A DNA stretch of 64,000 bases, from contig JACRDB010000034.1 of the NCBI GenBank assembly GCA_016218725.1, forward strand, positions 31,361 through 95,360, given 5' to 3'. Each line of letters begins with the position of its first letter. Within the stretch, counting starts at the first letter, position 1. This document shows positions 41,749 to 50,680 of the stretch, one piece after another. Below the pieces are notes generated by a model, which worked only from the letters and a program-made list of their open reading frames with translations, was not told the origin of the DNA and did no database searches. A program made the position numbers and the translations under genes. This DNA is from Deltaproteobacteria bacterium. Lineage in GTDB: Bacteria; Myxococcota_A; Polyangia; Polyangiales; Ga0077539.

Positions 41749-43094
41749 TGCCCGACGAAGCTCACCTGGGTGTTGTGGGCCCAGGACGTGAAGCGTCGGC
41801 GGGCCTCTCGGGCCGCGCCCCCGGCGGCCAGCATGGCCTCCTGGATCACGTCCACGTCGGGCAGCCCCGCGAGCTGCGGGGGGTCCACCAGGCCGCGCTC
41901 CCAGAGCACCCTGCGCAGCACCCGGGCCCGCTCCAGGCGCCGCGCCACGGCCTCGCGGTCGCCCTGGTCCACGGCGTCCCAGGCCGAGCGCACCTCCGCC
42001 AGCGTGCGCAGCGACAGGAACTCCCTCGCCACCCGGCGCCGCGAGGCCTCGTCCCCGACGCCCTGGAGCGCCACGGTCACCCGCTCACTCGCGATGCGGT
42101 CGGCCTCCGAGGCGCCGGCCCCGAGGGCGTAGCCCTGGGCCGTCTCGCGGTTGGCCGCCGTCTCCAGCGCGCCGCAGCGCTGCCCGAGGGCCACCGCCGT
42201 GGCCAGCGAGAGCTCCGGTGAGTCCTCCGCCACGAGGCCCGCGAGCACCACCCTCGGGACGTCGTAGGTGGCGGTCCCTACGCGCACTTCGAGCTCGCGC
42301 CCCTCGGGCCTGCACGGGTACCGGTGGAGCACCTCGGCCCGCTCCACCCTCGGGTCAAGAGAGATCGCCAGGCTCACCCCCCGCGCGCACAGGGCCTTGG
42401 CGCCCTCGACCTCGTTGGCCACCACCTCCCCGAGGCCGCCCTCGTCCCGGACGTAGTGAAAGCGCCCCTCGCCGGCCGTTGCCAGGAACGCGCAGAGCCG
42501 CTCGTCGATGCCGTCCCCGATGCCCACCAGGCTCGTCTCCACGCCGCGCGAGCGCCCCGCGGCCACGCGGGCCCGGAGGCGCTCGGGGTTGGTCTCCCCG
42601 CGCGAGGGGTACCCGTCGGTGAGCACCAGGACCCGCCGCTCGGCGCCGGGGACCAGCGTCCGGAGGACCCCATCGGCGGCCTCCTGCCACCCGGAGGCCA
42701 TGTTGGTCCCGACGCCCGTGGAGAGCCGGTCCAGGGCCCTCATGGCCGCCTGGGAGCCCTCGCGGTCGAGCGCCGTGGGCGCGAGCACCACCCGGGCCCC
42801 GCGGTCAAAGGTCACCACCGCCAGGCGGTCCTGGGGCCCGAGCGCGCTCACCACGTTGCGCGTGGCCTGCACCGCCAGGGCGAAGCGCGGCCCCCGCATG
42901 GAGCTCGACGCGTCGAGCGCCAGACCCAGGCACAGGGGCGCGCGCAGCTCCGGCGCGGGCTGGGCCTCGCGGTACGGCACCCCGTGCGGCGCCTCCGGGC
43001 GGCGCCCCACCACCTCGAAGAGCGCGAAGGCGTCCTTCGGTCCCCCGCCGAGCTCGGGCAGCCTCGCCGTGTGGACAAGAACGCTCAGGGGCAT
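41730..43094 (-). CDS. VWA-domain protein
   Basis: 454 residues, no signal peptide. The von Willebrand factor A domain at about 50-230 has the MIDAS motif DASSSM, a Thr in STGVGTNMA and the Asp of VLVLTDGYPSRG, so metal-dependent adhesion should be intact. The C-terminal half (LSLATAVALGQRCGALETAANRETAQG and repeats rich in Arg/Glu) is helical and of unknown role. It lies 3 bp after pmbA and overlaps the epimerase gene. It could be a cytoplasmic chaperone-like partner of an ATPase, but none is adjacent. Confidence 0.82.
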   Translation of the reverse strand: MPLSVLVHTARLPELGGGPKDAFALFEVVGRRPEAPHGVPYREAQPAPELRAPLCLGLALDASSSMRGPRFALAVQATRNVVSALGPQDRLAVVTFDRGARVVLAPTALDREGSQAAMRALDRLSTGVGTNMASGWQEAADGVLRTLVPGAERRVLVLTDGYPSRGETNPERLRARVAAGRSRGVETSLVGIGDGIDERLCAFLATAGEGRFHYVRDEGGLGEVVANEVEGAKALCARGVSLAISLDPRVERAEVLHRYPCRPEGRELEVRVGTATYDVPRVVLAGLVAEDSPELSLATAVALGQRCGALETAANRETAQGYALGAGASEADRIASERVTVALQGVGDEASRRRVAREFLSLRTLAEVRSAWDAVDQGDREAVARRLERARVLRRVLWERGLVDPPQLAGLPDVDVIQEAMLAAGGAAREARRRFTSWAHNTQVSFVGQWPKKK

Positions 43095-43097
43095 TGT

Positions 43098-44459
43098 TCA
43101 GCTCCCGGCGATGGTCATGCGCTCCACCCGGAAGGTAGGCGACGCCACGCCGCTCTTCAGGTCCAGGTCGTCCGCCACGGCATCGATGGCTTGGAGGAGG
43201 TCCTTGAAGTTCAGCGAGATGGTCACCTCGGACACCGGGTACGCCAGCGCCCCGCCCTCGATCCAGAAGCCGTGGGCCCCGCGGGAGAAATCCCCCGTCA
43301 CCGGGTTGAACCCGAAGCCCATCATCCCCGTCACGTAGAGCCCCCGGGGCGTGTCCGCCAGGAGCGCCTCGCGGGTGATGGCGCCCTTCTCCAGGAAGAA
43401 ATTGCTGGTGCCCGCGCCCTGGCCCGTCACGCTCGCGCTGCTGCCGGTGCTCTTCAGCCCGAGCTTGCGCGCCCCGTAGGAGTCCAGGAGGTACGTCTTG
43501 AGCGCGCCGCGCTCCACCACCACGTTCCGTCGCGAGGGCAGCCCGTCGCCGTCAAACGCGCGGCTCCCGGGACCCCCTGGCAGGAGCGGGTCGTCCACCA
43601 GGGTCACCAGGGGGCTCGCCACCACCTCGTCCAGCCTCCCCACCAGGAAGCTCGACCGACGATAGATCGCGTCGCCCGTTACGCAACCCGCGAAGAGCCC
43701 GAGGAGCGACCGCGCCGCGTCCGCCTCGAAGACCACCGGGGCCTCCTGGGTGGGCACCTTGCGCGCCCCGAGGAGCGCCACCGTGCGCCGCGCCGCCTCG
43801 CGCCCCACGGCCTCGGCGTCCTCCAGGGCCGAGAGGCGCCTGCGCGCCGTCCAGTAGCTCGCCGTGCGGTTGCGCCCGCCCTCGTCCGCCGCCACGGGCT
43901 GCACCGACAGCGACGCGTAGCTCCCGAGGTTGCCGCCCCGGAAACCCCCCGACGTCGCCATGGCGTACCCCCCGGTGGTGCGCCCAAAGCTCGCCCCCTC
44001 GGAGTTCGTGATCCGTGGGTCATACCCCCGCGCCGCCGCCTCGCAGCGCCGGGCACGCTCCACGGCCTCACCCGCGCCTACATCACCACACAATGCATCA
44101 TAGAGTCCGAGGTCCTGGACCTTGTCCGGGGCGCAGAGCTCCGACGGATCCGGGAGGCCCGCGAAGGGGTCCTCCTGGGAGAGGTCGGCGAGCTCCAGGG
44201 CGTCGCTGATGAGCCTGGAGAGCCCCTCCGGGGTGAGGTCATTGGTGCTGCTGGTGGCGACGCGCTGGCCCTTGTACGCCCGCACGGAGACCGAGCGGGT
44301 GCCGGCCTCCTCCACGAGCTCGGTCTCCCCGAGGCGGACGCGCACGGAGAGGTCCTGGCCGGTGCGGGCGACCACCTTGGCGTCCGAGGCCCCGCCCTGG
44401 AGCAGGCGCCGGAGCACCTCCTCGCACATGGTCGCGAGCTGTGCCTGGTCGGTGCTCAT
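43098..44459 (-). CDS. pmbA: TldE/PmbA, non-catalytic subunit of the TldD-TldE protease
   Basis: 453 residues. SVRAYKGQRVATSSTNDLTPEGLSRLI at the N-terminus and, in the C-terminal half, GAGTSNFFLEKGAITREALLADTPRGLYVTGMMGFGFNPVTGDFSRGAHGFWIEGG mark TldE. The HExxxH zinc motif of TldD is absent, as expected for this subunit. Together with TldD it degrades or matures peptides (for example microcin B17 in Escherichia coli). The ATG at 44459 overlaps the tldD stop by 4 bp. I reject an upstream start at 44522. Confidence 0.93.
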   Translation of the reverse strand: MSTDQAQLATMCEEVLRRLLQGGASDAKVVARTGQDLSVRVRLGETELVEEAGTRSVSVRAYKGQRVATSSTNDLTPEGLSRLISDALELADLSQEDPFAGLPDPSELCAPDKVQDLGLYDALCGDVGAGEAVERARRCEAAARGYDPRITNSEGASFGRTTGGYAMATSGGFRGGNLGSYASLSVQPVAADEGGRNRTASYWTARRRLSALEDAEAVGREAARRTVALLGARKVPTQEAPVVFEADAARSLLGLFAGCVTGDAIYRRSSFLVGRLDEVVASPLVTLVDDPLLPGGPGSRAFDGDGLPSRRNVVVERGALKTYLLDSYGARKLGLKSTGSSASVTGQGAGTSNFFLEKGAITREALLADTPRGLYVTGMMGFGFNPVTGDFSRGAHGFWIEGGALAYPVSEVTISLNFKDLLQAIDAVADDLDLKSGVASPTFRVERMTIAGS

Positions 44460-45916
44460 GGGCCCTTCCCTGCCACGGCGGTGCCGCCGACGGTCATCCC
44501 GGAGATCTTGAGGGTGGGGCACCCGACGCCCACGGGGACGCTCTGGCCGTCCTTTCCGCAGGTCCAGATGCCGTCGGACACCTGCATGTCACGGCCGAGC
44601 ATGGACACCTTGGAGAGGGCATCGGGCCCGTTCCCGATGAGGTTCACGTCCTTGAGGGGCGCGGTGCGCTTCCCGTCTTCGATCAGGTACGCCTCGGAGA
44701 GCGAGAAGACGAAGTCCCCGGAGGCGATGTCCACCTGCCCGCCGCCGAAGCGCGTGGCGTACACGCCGTATTTCACGCTCTTCAAGATCTCCTCGGGGTC
44801 GTGGGGGCCCGCCAGGAGGAGGGTGTTGGTCATCCTCGGCAGCGGCGTGCTCCGGAAGCTCTCCCGGCGCCCGTTGCCCGTGGGCTCCAGCTTGAAGTGC
44901 TCGGCGCTCATGGCGTCGTGGAGGTACCCCCGCAGGACCCCCCCCTCGATGAGGGTGCTGGCCCGGGCCTCGTGGCCCTCGTCGTCCACGTTGATGCTCC
45001 CGCGGCCGTGGGAGAGGTCCGGGGTGTCCACCACGGTGCAGAGCGCCGACGCCACCGGGGTGCCCACCCGGCCCGAGTAGTTGCTCACGCCCTTGCGGTT
45101 GAAATCCGCCTCCAGGCCGTGGCCCACGGCCTCGTGCAGGAGAATCCCGCTGTCCCCGGGGCCGAGCACCACGTCAAAGGTCCCCGCGGGGGCCTCGCGG
45201 GCTTCGAGCATGGCCAGGGCGACCCTGGCGCCCTCCCGGGCGTGGGCCTCCGGAGACTTGTCCGGCTGCGAGAAGTACTCCAGCCCCAAGCGGCCACCCC
45301 CCCCGGAGGAGCCCGCCTGGCGGCGCCCGTCCCGCTCGGCCAGCACCCGGACCCCAAAGCGCAGCATGGGCTGCGAGTCCCGCACGAAGCGCCCGTCGTG
45401 GGTGGCCACCAGGAGCTCCCGGTAGCTCTCGTTCACCGAGGCCTCCACCCGGGACACCACGGGGCTCACGGCCCGGGCCGCCGCGTCGGCCCGCAGGAGC
45501 AGGTCCTTCTTGGCCCCCCCCGCGGCCAGGATGGACGGGGCCTCCACGCGGTAGCGGTCGGGGTGCGCGCGCTCGGTCACCTCGGCCACGGCCCGGGCGC
45601 CCGAAGACGCGATCTGCGCGGCCGTCTGCGCGCAGCGCACCAGGGCCTCCCAGGAGAGGTCCTCGGTGTAAGCGTAGCCCGCGGCCATCCCGCGACGCAC
45701 CCGCACCCCCACGCCCAGGGACACCCCCCGGCTGGCGCTCTTCACAATGCCCTCCTCCAGCACCAGCGAGGCCCCCACGGCGTACTCCGCGTAGAGGTCC
45801 GCGGCGTCCCCCCCGCGCTGGAGGGCCACCTCCAGGAGCTTCCTGGCGCGCTCCCGATCGATCTCGTACGCGCCGCCCGGGGCAAAAGGGGCGCGCAGGG
45901 TGTCCCGTGGGTCCAT
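44456..45916 (-). CDS. tldD: TldD, metalloprotease subunit
   Basis: 486 residues. The zinc motif HEAVGHGLEAD is near residue 260, with the downstream ligand region FRSTPLPRMTNTLLLAGPHDPEEIL and VKYGVYATRFGGGQVDIASGDFVF. It forms a heterodimer with TldE (next gene, 4-bp overlap). TldD/TldE are known to trim unfolded small peptides. It is the first gene of the coupled set tldD, pmbA, VWA, epimerase; the divergent TerB-like gene begins 170 bp away. Confidence 0.95.
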   Translation of the reverse strand: MDPRDTLRAPFAPGGAYEIDRERARKLLEVALQRGGDAADLYAEYAVGASLVLEEGIVKSASRGVSLGVGVRVRRGMAAGYAYTEDLSWEALVRCAQTAAQIASSGARAVAEVTERAHPDRYRVEAPSILAAGGAKKDLLLRADAAARAVSPVVSRVEASVNESYRELLVATHDGRFVRDSQPMLRFGVRVLAERDGRRQAGSSGGGGRLGLEYFSQPDKSPEAHAREGARVALAMLEAREAPAGTFDVVLGPGDSGILLHEAVGHGLEADFNRKGVSNYSGRVGTPVASALCTVVDTPDLSHGRGSINVDDEGHEARASTLIEGGVLRGYLHDAMSAEHFKLEPTGNGRRESFRSTPLPRMTNTLLLAGPHDPEEILKSVKYGVYATRFGGGQVDIASGDFVFSLSEAYLIEDGKRTAPLKDVNLIGNGPDALSKVSMLGRDMQVSDGIWTCGKDGQSVPVGVGCPTLKISGMTVGGTAVAGKGP

Positions 45917-46086
45917 GGCCGCGAAGCCTACCTCCCCGGAGCCCCGGAGGCCATCGCCCAGGGGGCGCGCGGAGGGACCCTTGAGACACCCCTTCCGGCG
46001 CGGAGGAAAATTGGCTATGGTGCCGCCGCCCGATGGGGAGCTGGTTCCCCCGACGAGGCTCTGGGATTTCCACGCGAGGGGCTCTC

Positions 46087-46473
46087 ATGCACGAAGAGGA
46101 CATGGCGATTCTCAAGTCGCTGGCGGTGATCGCCTGGACCGATGGACGGGTGACCGCCGAGGAGCACGAGCACCTGGAGGCGCTCATCAGCGCCTTCGGG
46201 GCTACCGAGACCGAGGCGAAGCAGGTGCGGGACTACGCCGCGGTGCCTCGCACCATGGAGGACATCCCCCTGACGGACCTGTCCGCCGGGGACCGCCGCA
46301 CGCTCCTGAACCACGCCGTGGTGCTCTCCTTCGTGGACGGACACCAGGCCGACAAGGAAAAGGAGATGATCAACGCCCTGGTCGGCAAGCTCCACATCCC
46401 CGTGGAGGAGGCCACCCGCATCATCGACGCCGCCGAGGCGAGGGTGAAGCGCCTCCTCGAGATCTCACAGTAA
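46087..46473 (+). CDS. TerB-like protein
   Basis: 128 residues from the ATG at 46087 with GAGGGG about 6 bases before; an in-frame start at 46033 is weaker. The fold is all-helical with AVIAWTDGRVTAEEHEHLEALISAF and VVLSFVDGHQADKEKEMINALVGKL, the paired DG-x-x-x-EE/KE loops of TerB/DUF533-type domains, which bind metal in some members. Its role is not clear; no other tellurite genes are near. It ends 3 bp from the convergent gene. Confidence 0.78.
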   Translation: MHEEDMAILKSLAVIAWTDGRVTAEEHEHLEALISAFGATETEAKQVRDYAAVPRTMEDIPLTDLSAGDRRTLLNHAVVLSFVDGHQADKEKEMINALVGKLHIPVEEATRIIDAAEARVKRLLEISQ

Positions 46474-46476
46474 ACC

Positions 46477-47274
46477 CTACCAGCGCCCGGCCAGACCAAG
46501 GCCCCGGAGCCCATCGGGTTCCAGGGCGAGGTAGGGCCTCGCCGTGAGCCCCGACCGCTCCCTGGTCGAGGGCGTGGACAACCCGAACCAGACCGCAGCG
46601 CCCACCACGGCCAGCGCTCCAACCCCCAATAGCACACCTCCTACTACATTGTAGGTACCGAAGCGGTCCCGGGCCTGGAGGTATGCGCTCTCCTGCCCGG
46701 CGGCCTCCGCGGAGGCGGCGTTGCTGGCGCCCAGCACCAGGAAGGCCACCCCGGTGGCCGTCACGGCCACGCCGCCTGCTCCCAGGAGCCACGCCGCGGG
46801 GAGGCGCTGAAAGGGCCCCACGGCGTGCCCGGGCGCGGGCGTGACGCCCGGCGCGGTCGTCGGGGGTGTGGTGGCTGGCGTGGTCGCGGTGGGGGGCGGA
46901 GGAGGCGGTGTGGCAGTCGGGTGGAGCTGCCGGTCCTGGGCTTCGAGCTCCTGGAGCTGGGCTTCGAGCCTGGGCCTCTCCGGGAGCGTGGGCGACGCCA
47001 GGAGGTAGCGACGCAGGGCGCGGGCCGCCTCGCCGGGCTCCCCCATGCGCTGCCAGCAGAGCGAAATATTGAACAACAACGCGGGGTTACCGGTGATGTC
47101 AAAGACCCTCTGGAAGCGCTCCAGGGCCGAGCGATACCGGTTGTTGGCGAAGTCCTGGGTGCCCTCGGCCAGGAGCTGGGCCGGGTCCGGGGTTGGCTGA
47201 GCGGCCTGGGCGAGGGCGCCCCGAGGGGCCACCGCGAGCGCCGCGACGAGGGAGAGCACGAGGGACCTGCGCAT
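46477..47274 (-). CDS. TPR envelope protein with two C-terminal membrane helices
   Basis: 265 residues from the ATG at 47274. A cleavable signal peptide ends at ALA. Two TPR-like repeats (AEGTQDFANNRYRSALERFQRVFDITGNPALLFNISLCWQRMGEPGEAARALRRYL) are followed by a Pro/Thr linker, then two hydrophobic segments (AWLLGAGGVAVTATGVAFLVLGA and VVGGVLLGVGALAVVGAAVWFG) and a short tail. It shares its layout with the proteins at 37900 and 59756 but lacks a PEGA domain and is not next to a kinase. It diverges from the VIT-VWA gene. Confidence 0.78.
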   Translation of the reverse strand: MRRSLVLSLVAALAVAPRGALAQAAQPTPDPAQLLAEGTQDFANNRYRSALERFQRVFDITGNPALLFNISLCWQRMGEPGEAARALRRYLLASPTLPERPRLEAQLQELEAQDRQLHPTATPPPPPPTATTPATTPPTTAPGVTPAPGHAVGPFQRLPAAWLLGAGGVAVTATGVAFLVLGASNAASAEAAGQESAYLQARDRFGTYNVVGGVLLGVGALAVVGAAVWFGLSTPSTRERSGLTARPYLALEPDGLRGLGLAGRW

Positions 47275-47302
47275 GGGCTTCCGTGGGACGGTAGCGCCCT
47301 TC

Positions 47303-47397
47303 GGGGCTCGGGCGCGAGCCCCACCCAAGGACCGGGGCGGGGGAGGGGTTGTGACAGGTGGCGTGTAAGCCCCGAGGGAGGTCCGGCGTTCCCGGAC
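47303..47397. repeat. two perfect stem-loops in a divergent promoter region
   Basis: GGGGCTCG-GGCG-CGAGCCCC at 47303-47322 (8-bp arms) and GTCCGG-CGTTC-CCGGAC at 47381-47397 (6-bp arms) lie in the 161-bp gap between genes starting at 47274 and 47436. They may be operator or leader structures. No clear -35/-10 pair is seen in between. Confidence 0.5.
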
Positions 47398-47435
47398 GAG
47401 GTCTCTGGTCGCTCGCCCAGTCTTTGGAGGTCCCT

Positions 47436-49904
47436 GTGTCCAAGTCACCGTCACGACGGATCGCGTTGAGTCTTCTTCAAGGGGCGTTGCTGCTCTTGAC
47501 CCTGGCGCTGCCGGGCCTGGCCGGGGCCACGGGGCTCCTGCTCCCGACGGACGGGTCCCTGGGGCCCCTGGCGATCCGGTCGCACCGGGTGGACGTGTCC
47601 ATCCAGGAGCGGGTGGCCGAGACGCGGGTGGTGCAGGTCTTCCGCAACGGGACCAACCGGCAGTTGGAGGCCACGTACATCTTCCCGGTCCCTCAGGGGG
47701 CGGTGGTGTCGGGCTTCGCGATGACCGTCAACGGCGTCCGGCAGGAGGGGCAGCTCCTGGAGGCCGCGGAGGCGCGGTCCATCTACGAGGGCATCGTGGC
47801 GCGGATGCAGGACCCGGGGCTGGTGGAGTACCTGGGCGGCAACCTCTTCCGGGCGCGGGTGTTCCCCATTCCTCCGCTGGGTGACCAGACCGTGGAGCTG
47901 CGCTTCACGCAGACCCTGGACTACCAGTCGGGCACGCTCCACTACCGCTACCCGCTGCGCACCACGGGCCCGCAGGCGGCCACGCTGGAGGACTTCACGC
48001 TCCGGGCGCAGATCGTGTCGCGCACGGCCATCCGCGCGGTGTACTCGCCCACGCACCGGATTGACACGGCCCGGCGGGACGAGCACGCCGCCACCGTGGG
48101 CTTCGAGGAGGGCAGGGCCTCCCTCGATCGGGACTTTGACCTGTACTACACGGTGGCCGACGGGGACGTGGGGCTCAGCGTGCTCACGCACCGCCCCGCC
48201 GGGGAGGACGGCTACTTCCTGATGATGGTGGCCCCGAGGACCGAGGTCACCGACCGGGAGATCATCGGCAAGGACCTGCTCTTCGTGGTGGACACCTCGG
48301 GGTCCATGTCCGGCGAGAAGATCCGCCACGCCCGCGAGGCCCTGGCCGCCTGGGTGCAGCGGCTGAACCCCGATGACACGTTCAACGTCCTGCGCTTCTC
48401 CACCGACGTGGAGCGCATGAGCGACGTGTCCCTGGCCGCGTCTCCGGACAACCGCGCGAGGGCCCTGCGGTTCATCAACGGCTTCGAGGCCAGCGGAGGG
48501 ACCGCCATCGAGCCGGCGCTCCGGGCCGCCCTGGAGGTGCCCGTGCGCCGCGGGGCCCCGAGGATCGTGGTGTTCCTGACGGACGGCATGCCCACCATCG
48601 GCGAGACCGACGTGCAGCGCATCGTGCAGGGCGTGGCCGCGCGCAACGCCCAGGCGCAGCCCGGGACCACCCCCGCGCAGATCTTCGTCTTCGGCCTCGG
48701 GGACGACGTGAACACCACCTTCCTGGATCTGCTGGCGCAGCAGAACCGAGGCACCGCGGACTACGCGGGCACCGGCGCGGAGATGGCCACGGTGCTGGAC
48801 CGGTTCTACAACCGCATCGCCTTCCCGGTGCTCGCGGACCTGCGCCTGGCACTCCCCGGGGCCGACGCCTACGACATCTACCCCCGGGACCTCGGGACCC
48901 TCTACCGCGGCGGGCAGCTCGTGGTCACGGGGAGGTACCGCACCGCCGCGCCGGTGAGGGTGGGGCTCACGGCCACGGTGGCGGGCCAGCAGGGCGCCCG
49001 CACCTTCGAGTGGCCCGTCACGCTCCCGGCCCGGGACGACGCCAACGCGTTCATTCCGCGCGTCTGGGGCTCGCGCAAGGTGGGCTACCTCCTCGACGAG
49101 ATCCGCCTCCGGGGCGAGAACCCCGAGCTGCGCGACGCCGTGGTGCAGCTCGCCCGGCGCTTCGGGATCGTGACGCCCTACACGTCGTACCTGGTGACCG
49201 AGACCCCGGTGCCGTCGCGCGCCGTGGACGACCTCATGAACCGCGCCCAGCCCACGCTGGCGGTCCCCGCGGGGGCCGCGCTGGACCCGACGCTCACGGT
49301 CCGCGGCGGCGCCGACCGCGACCGCAGGCCCGCCCCGGACGCCGCCGCACGCCCGTCGAGGGCCCCCTCCGCGGGCTCCACGGCGGATTTCCGCGCCTTC
49401 GGGCGCCTCGGTGGGGGAACGGGCGGGGGCTCCGCGGCCGCGCCGGTGATGCCCTCGGCGCCTCCGGCGCGGGCCCCGATGCCGCAGAACATGCCCACGA
49501 CGCCGACCCCGACGGTGATGGCGCCGCCGCCGCCGCCGCAACCCGCGCCCGCGGCGGAGGCCACGGGGGAAGAGGGCCGGCGCCTGTCCAACTCCCTGCG
49601 CACGCTCCGCGAGGCCGAGAGGGTGGACACCGGCGCCGGCGGGACGCGCTACGTGGGCGGCCGGGCCCTGGTGCAGCGCGACGGGAGCTGGGCCGAGGAG
49701 GGCCTCACCACCACCGGGCGCGTGCTCCGGGTGCGGTCCCTCGGGCGGAGCTACTTCGCGCTCCTGCGGCTGCGCCCGGCGCTGCGGGAGCTCCTGGCGG
49801 TGGGCCAGCGGGTGCGCTTCCGGCTGGACTCCGGCAGGATCATCGACGTCGCCCCGGACCACACGGATGTAAGCGACGCGGACGTCGAGGCGTTCCTTCG
49901 CTGA
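47436..49904 (+). CDS. secreted VIT- and VWA-domain protein (inter-alpha-trypsin inhibitor heavy chain-like)
   Basis: 822 residues from a GTG with GGAGG shortly upstream. A signal peptide is cut near GATG. The VIT domain at about 30-160 shows RVAETRVVQVFRNGTNRQLEATYIFPVPQGA and PGLVEYLGGNLFRARVFPIPP. The VWA domain at about 250-430 has MIDAS DTSGSMSGEK and VVFLTDGMPTIGE. A further beta-rich part is followed by a long Pro/Ala/Met-rich region (630-720) and a small C-terminal domain (RTLREAERVDTGAGGTRYVGGRALVQRDGSWAEEGL). It would be extracytoplasmic. The barrel-like protein at 49924 is 19 bp downstream, likely a partner. Confidence 0.88.
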   Translation: MSKSPSRRIALSLLQGALLLLTLALPGLAGATGLLLPTDGSLGPLAIRSHRVDVSIQERVAETRVVQVFRNGTNRQLEATYIFPVPQGAVVSGFAMTVNGVRQEGQLLEAAEARSIYEGIVARMQDPGLVEYLGGNLFRARVFPIPPLGDQTVELRFTQTLDYQSGTLHYRYPLRTTGPQAATLEDFTLRAQIVSRTAIRAVYSPTHRIDTARRDEHAATVGFEEGRASLDRDFDLYYTVADGDVGLSVLTHRPAGEDGYFLMMVAPRTEVTDREIIGKDLLFVVDTSGSMSGEKIRHAREALAAWVQRLNPDDTFNVLRFSTDVERMSDVSLAASPDNRARALRFINGFEASGGTAIEPALRAALEVPVRRGAPRIVVFLTDGMPTIGETDVQRIVQGVAARNAQAQPGTTPAQIFVFGLGDDVNTTFLDLLAQQNRGTADYAGTGAEMATVLDRFYNRIAFPVLADLRLALPGADAYDIYPRDLGTLYRGGQLVVTGRYRTAAPVRVGLTATVAGQQGARTFEWPVTLPARDDANAFIPRVWGSRKVGYLLDEIRLRGENPELRDAVVQLARRFGIVTPYTSYLVTETPVPSRAVDDLMNRAQPTLAVPAGAALDPTLTVRGGADRDRRPAPDAAARPSRAPSAGSTADFRAFGRLGGGTGGGSAAAPVMPSAPPARAPMPQNMPTTPTPTVMAPPPPPQPAPAAEATGEEGRRLSNSLRTLREAERVDTGAGGTRYVGGRALVQRDGSWAEEGLTTTGRVLRVRSLGRSYFALLRLRPALRELLAVGQRVRFRLDSGRIIDVAPDHTDVSDADVEAFLR

Positions 49905-49923
49905 TCCACAGGGAGCTGGAACG

Positions 49924-50676
49924 ATGACCTCACGAACGATGATGCTGGCGTGTGCGGTGGCGACCCTCGCGGGGGCGCGGGCCCAGGCGATCGAGCTCTA
50001 CGCCTCGGCCCCGCCGGGTACCGGGTGGACCGCGCCCTTCGCGCCTCCGCCCCCGCGGCTGGTGCTCACCCAGCCGATGCAGGCCCGGGTGCTGGTGCAC
50101 ACCCCGGCGCTGGTGCAGCCCCTCCAGACCCACGTGCAGGTGCACGTGTCGCCGCCGGACGCGCACCCGCCGAGCGCCACGCACCCGCAGCACGAAGAGC
50201 GCCGGGACGCCGCGGCGAGCTTCTTCGTGGGGGGAGGCTACGGCGGGATGACGGGCTTCCAGGGCGGCGCCGCGAGCACCTGGCGGCTCCACGTGGGCCT
50301 CGGCCTCGGGGCGACGGAGATCGGGCTCCGGGCGGACATCGCAAACCGCGCCCTGGGCGAGCTGGCCAACACCCCCGGAGGGGTCTGGATGGTGTCCGCC
50401 GAGGTGGCCCACCGGTTCCTCCCCGGGGCCACGGTGCGCCCGGTGCTGGGGGCCAGCTTTGATCGCTGGCAGATCGAGCCCGACGGGCGCCAGGGCGCCG
50501 GGGCCTTCGGGCTCGGGGCCCGAGGCGGGGTGGAGGTGCACTACCGCCTGGACACCTCCGTGGCGCTCGTGGTCGGCGCGGACCTGGGGTACCACCGGCT
50601 CCTGGCCAGCGTGGACAACGCCCCGGTGGTGAACGACGTGCTCACCTTCGGCGCCACCGCGGACCTGCGGCTGTAG
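49924..50676 (+). CDS. putative outer-membrane beta-barrel-type protein
   Basis: 250 residues. A signal peptide ends at ARA/QA. A Pro/His/Val-rich segment (about 45-95) leads to a C-terminal half with alternating hydrophobic strands (FFVGGGYGGMTGFQGGAAS, LHVGLGLGATEIGLRADI, AFGLGARGGVEVHYRLDTSVALVVGADLGYHRLL) ending in an ADLRL strand with a final leucine. This resembles small outer-membrane barrels. It is close behind the VIT-VWA gene and ends 4 bp from the convergent methyltransferase. Confidence 0.65.
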   Translation: MTSRTMMLACAVATLAGARAQAIELYASAPPGTGWTAPFAPPPPRLVLTQPMQARVLVHTPALVQPLQTHVQVHVSPPDAHPPSATHPQHEERRDAAASFFVGGGYGGMTGFQGGAASTWRLHVGLGLGATEIGLRADIANRALGELANTPGGVWMVSAEVAHRFLPGATVRPVLGASFDRWQIEPDGRQGAGAFGLGARGGVEVHYRLDTSVALVVGADLGYHRLLASVDNAPVVNDVLTFGATADLRL

Positions 50677-50680
50677 GCCC

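Noticed and set aside
46630..46660. CTACATTGTAG palindrome as an operator
   Set aside because: It lies inside the coding sequence of the TPR protein (codons for TYNVVGG) and has no partner site.
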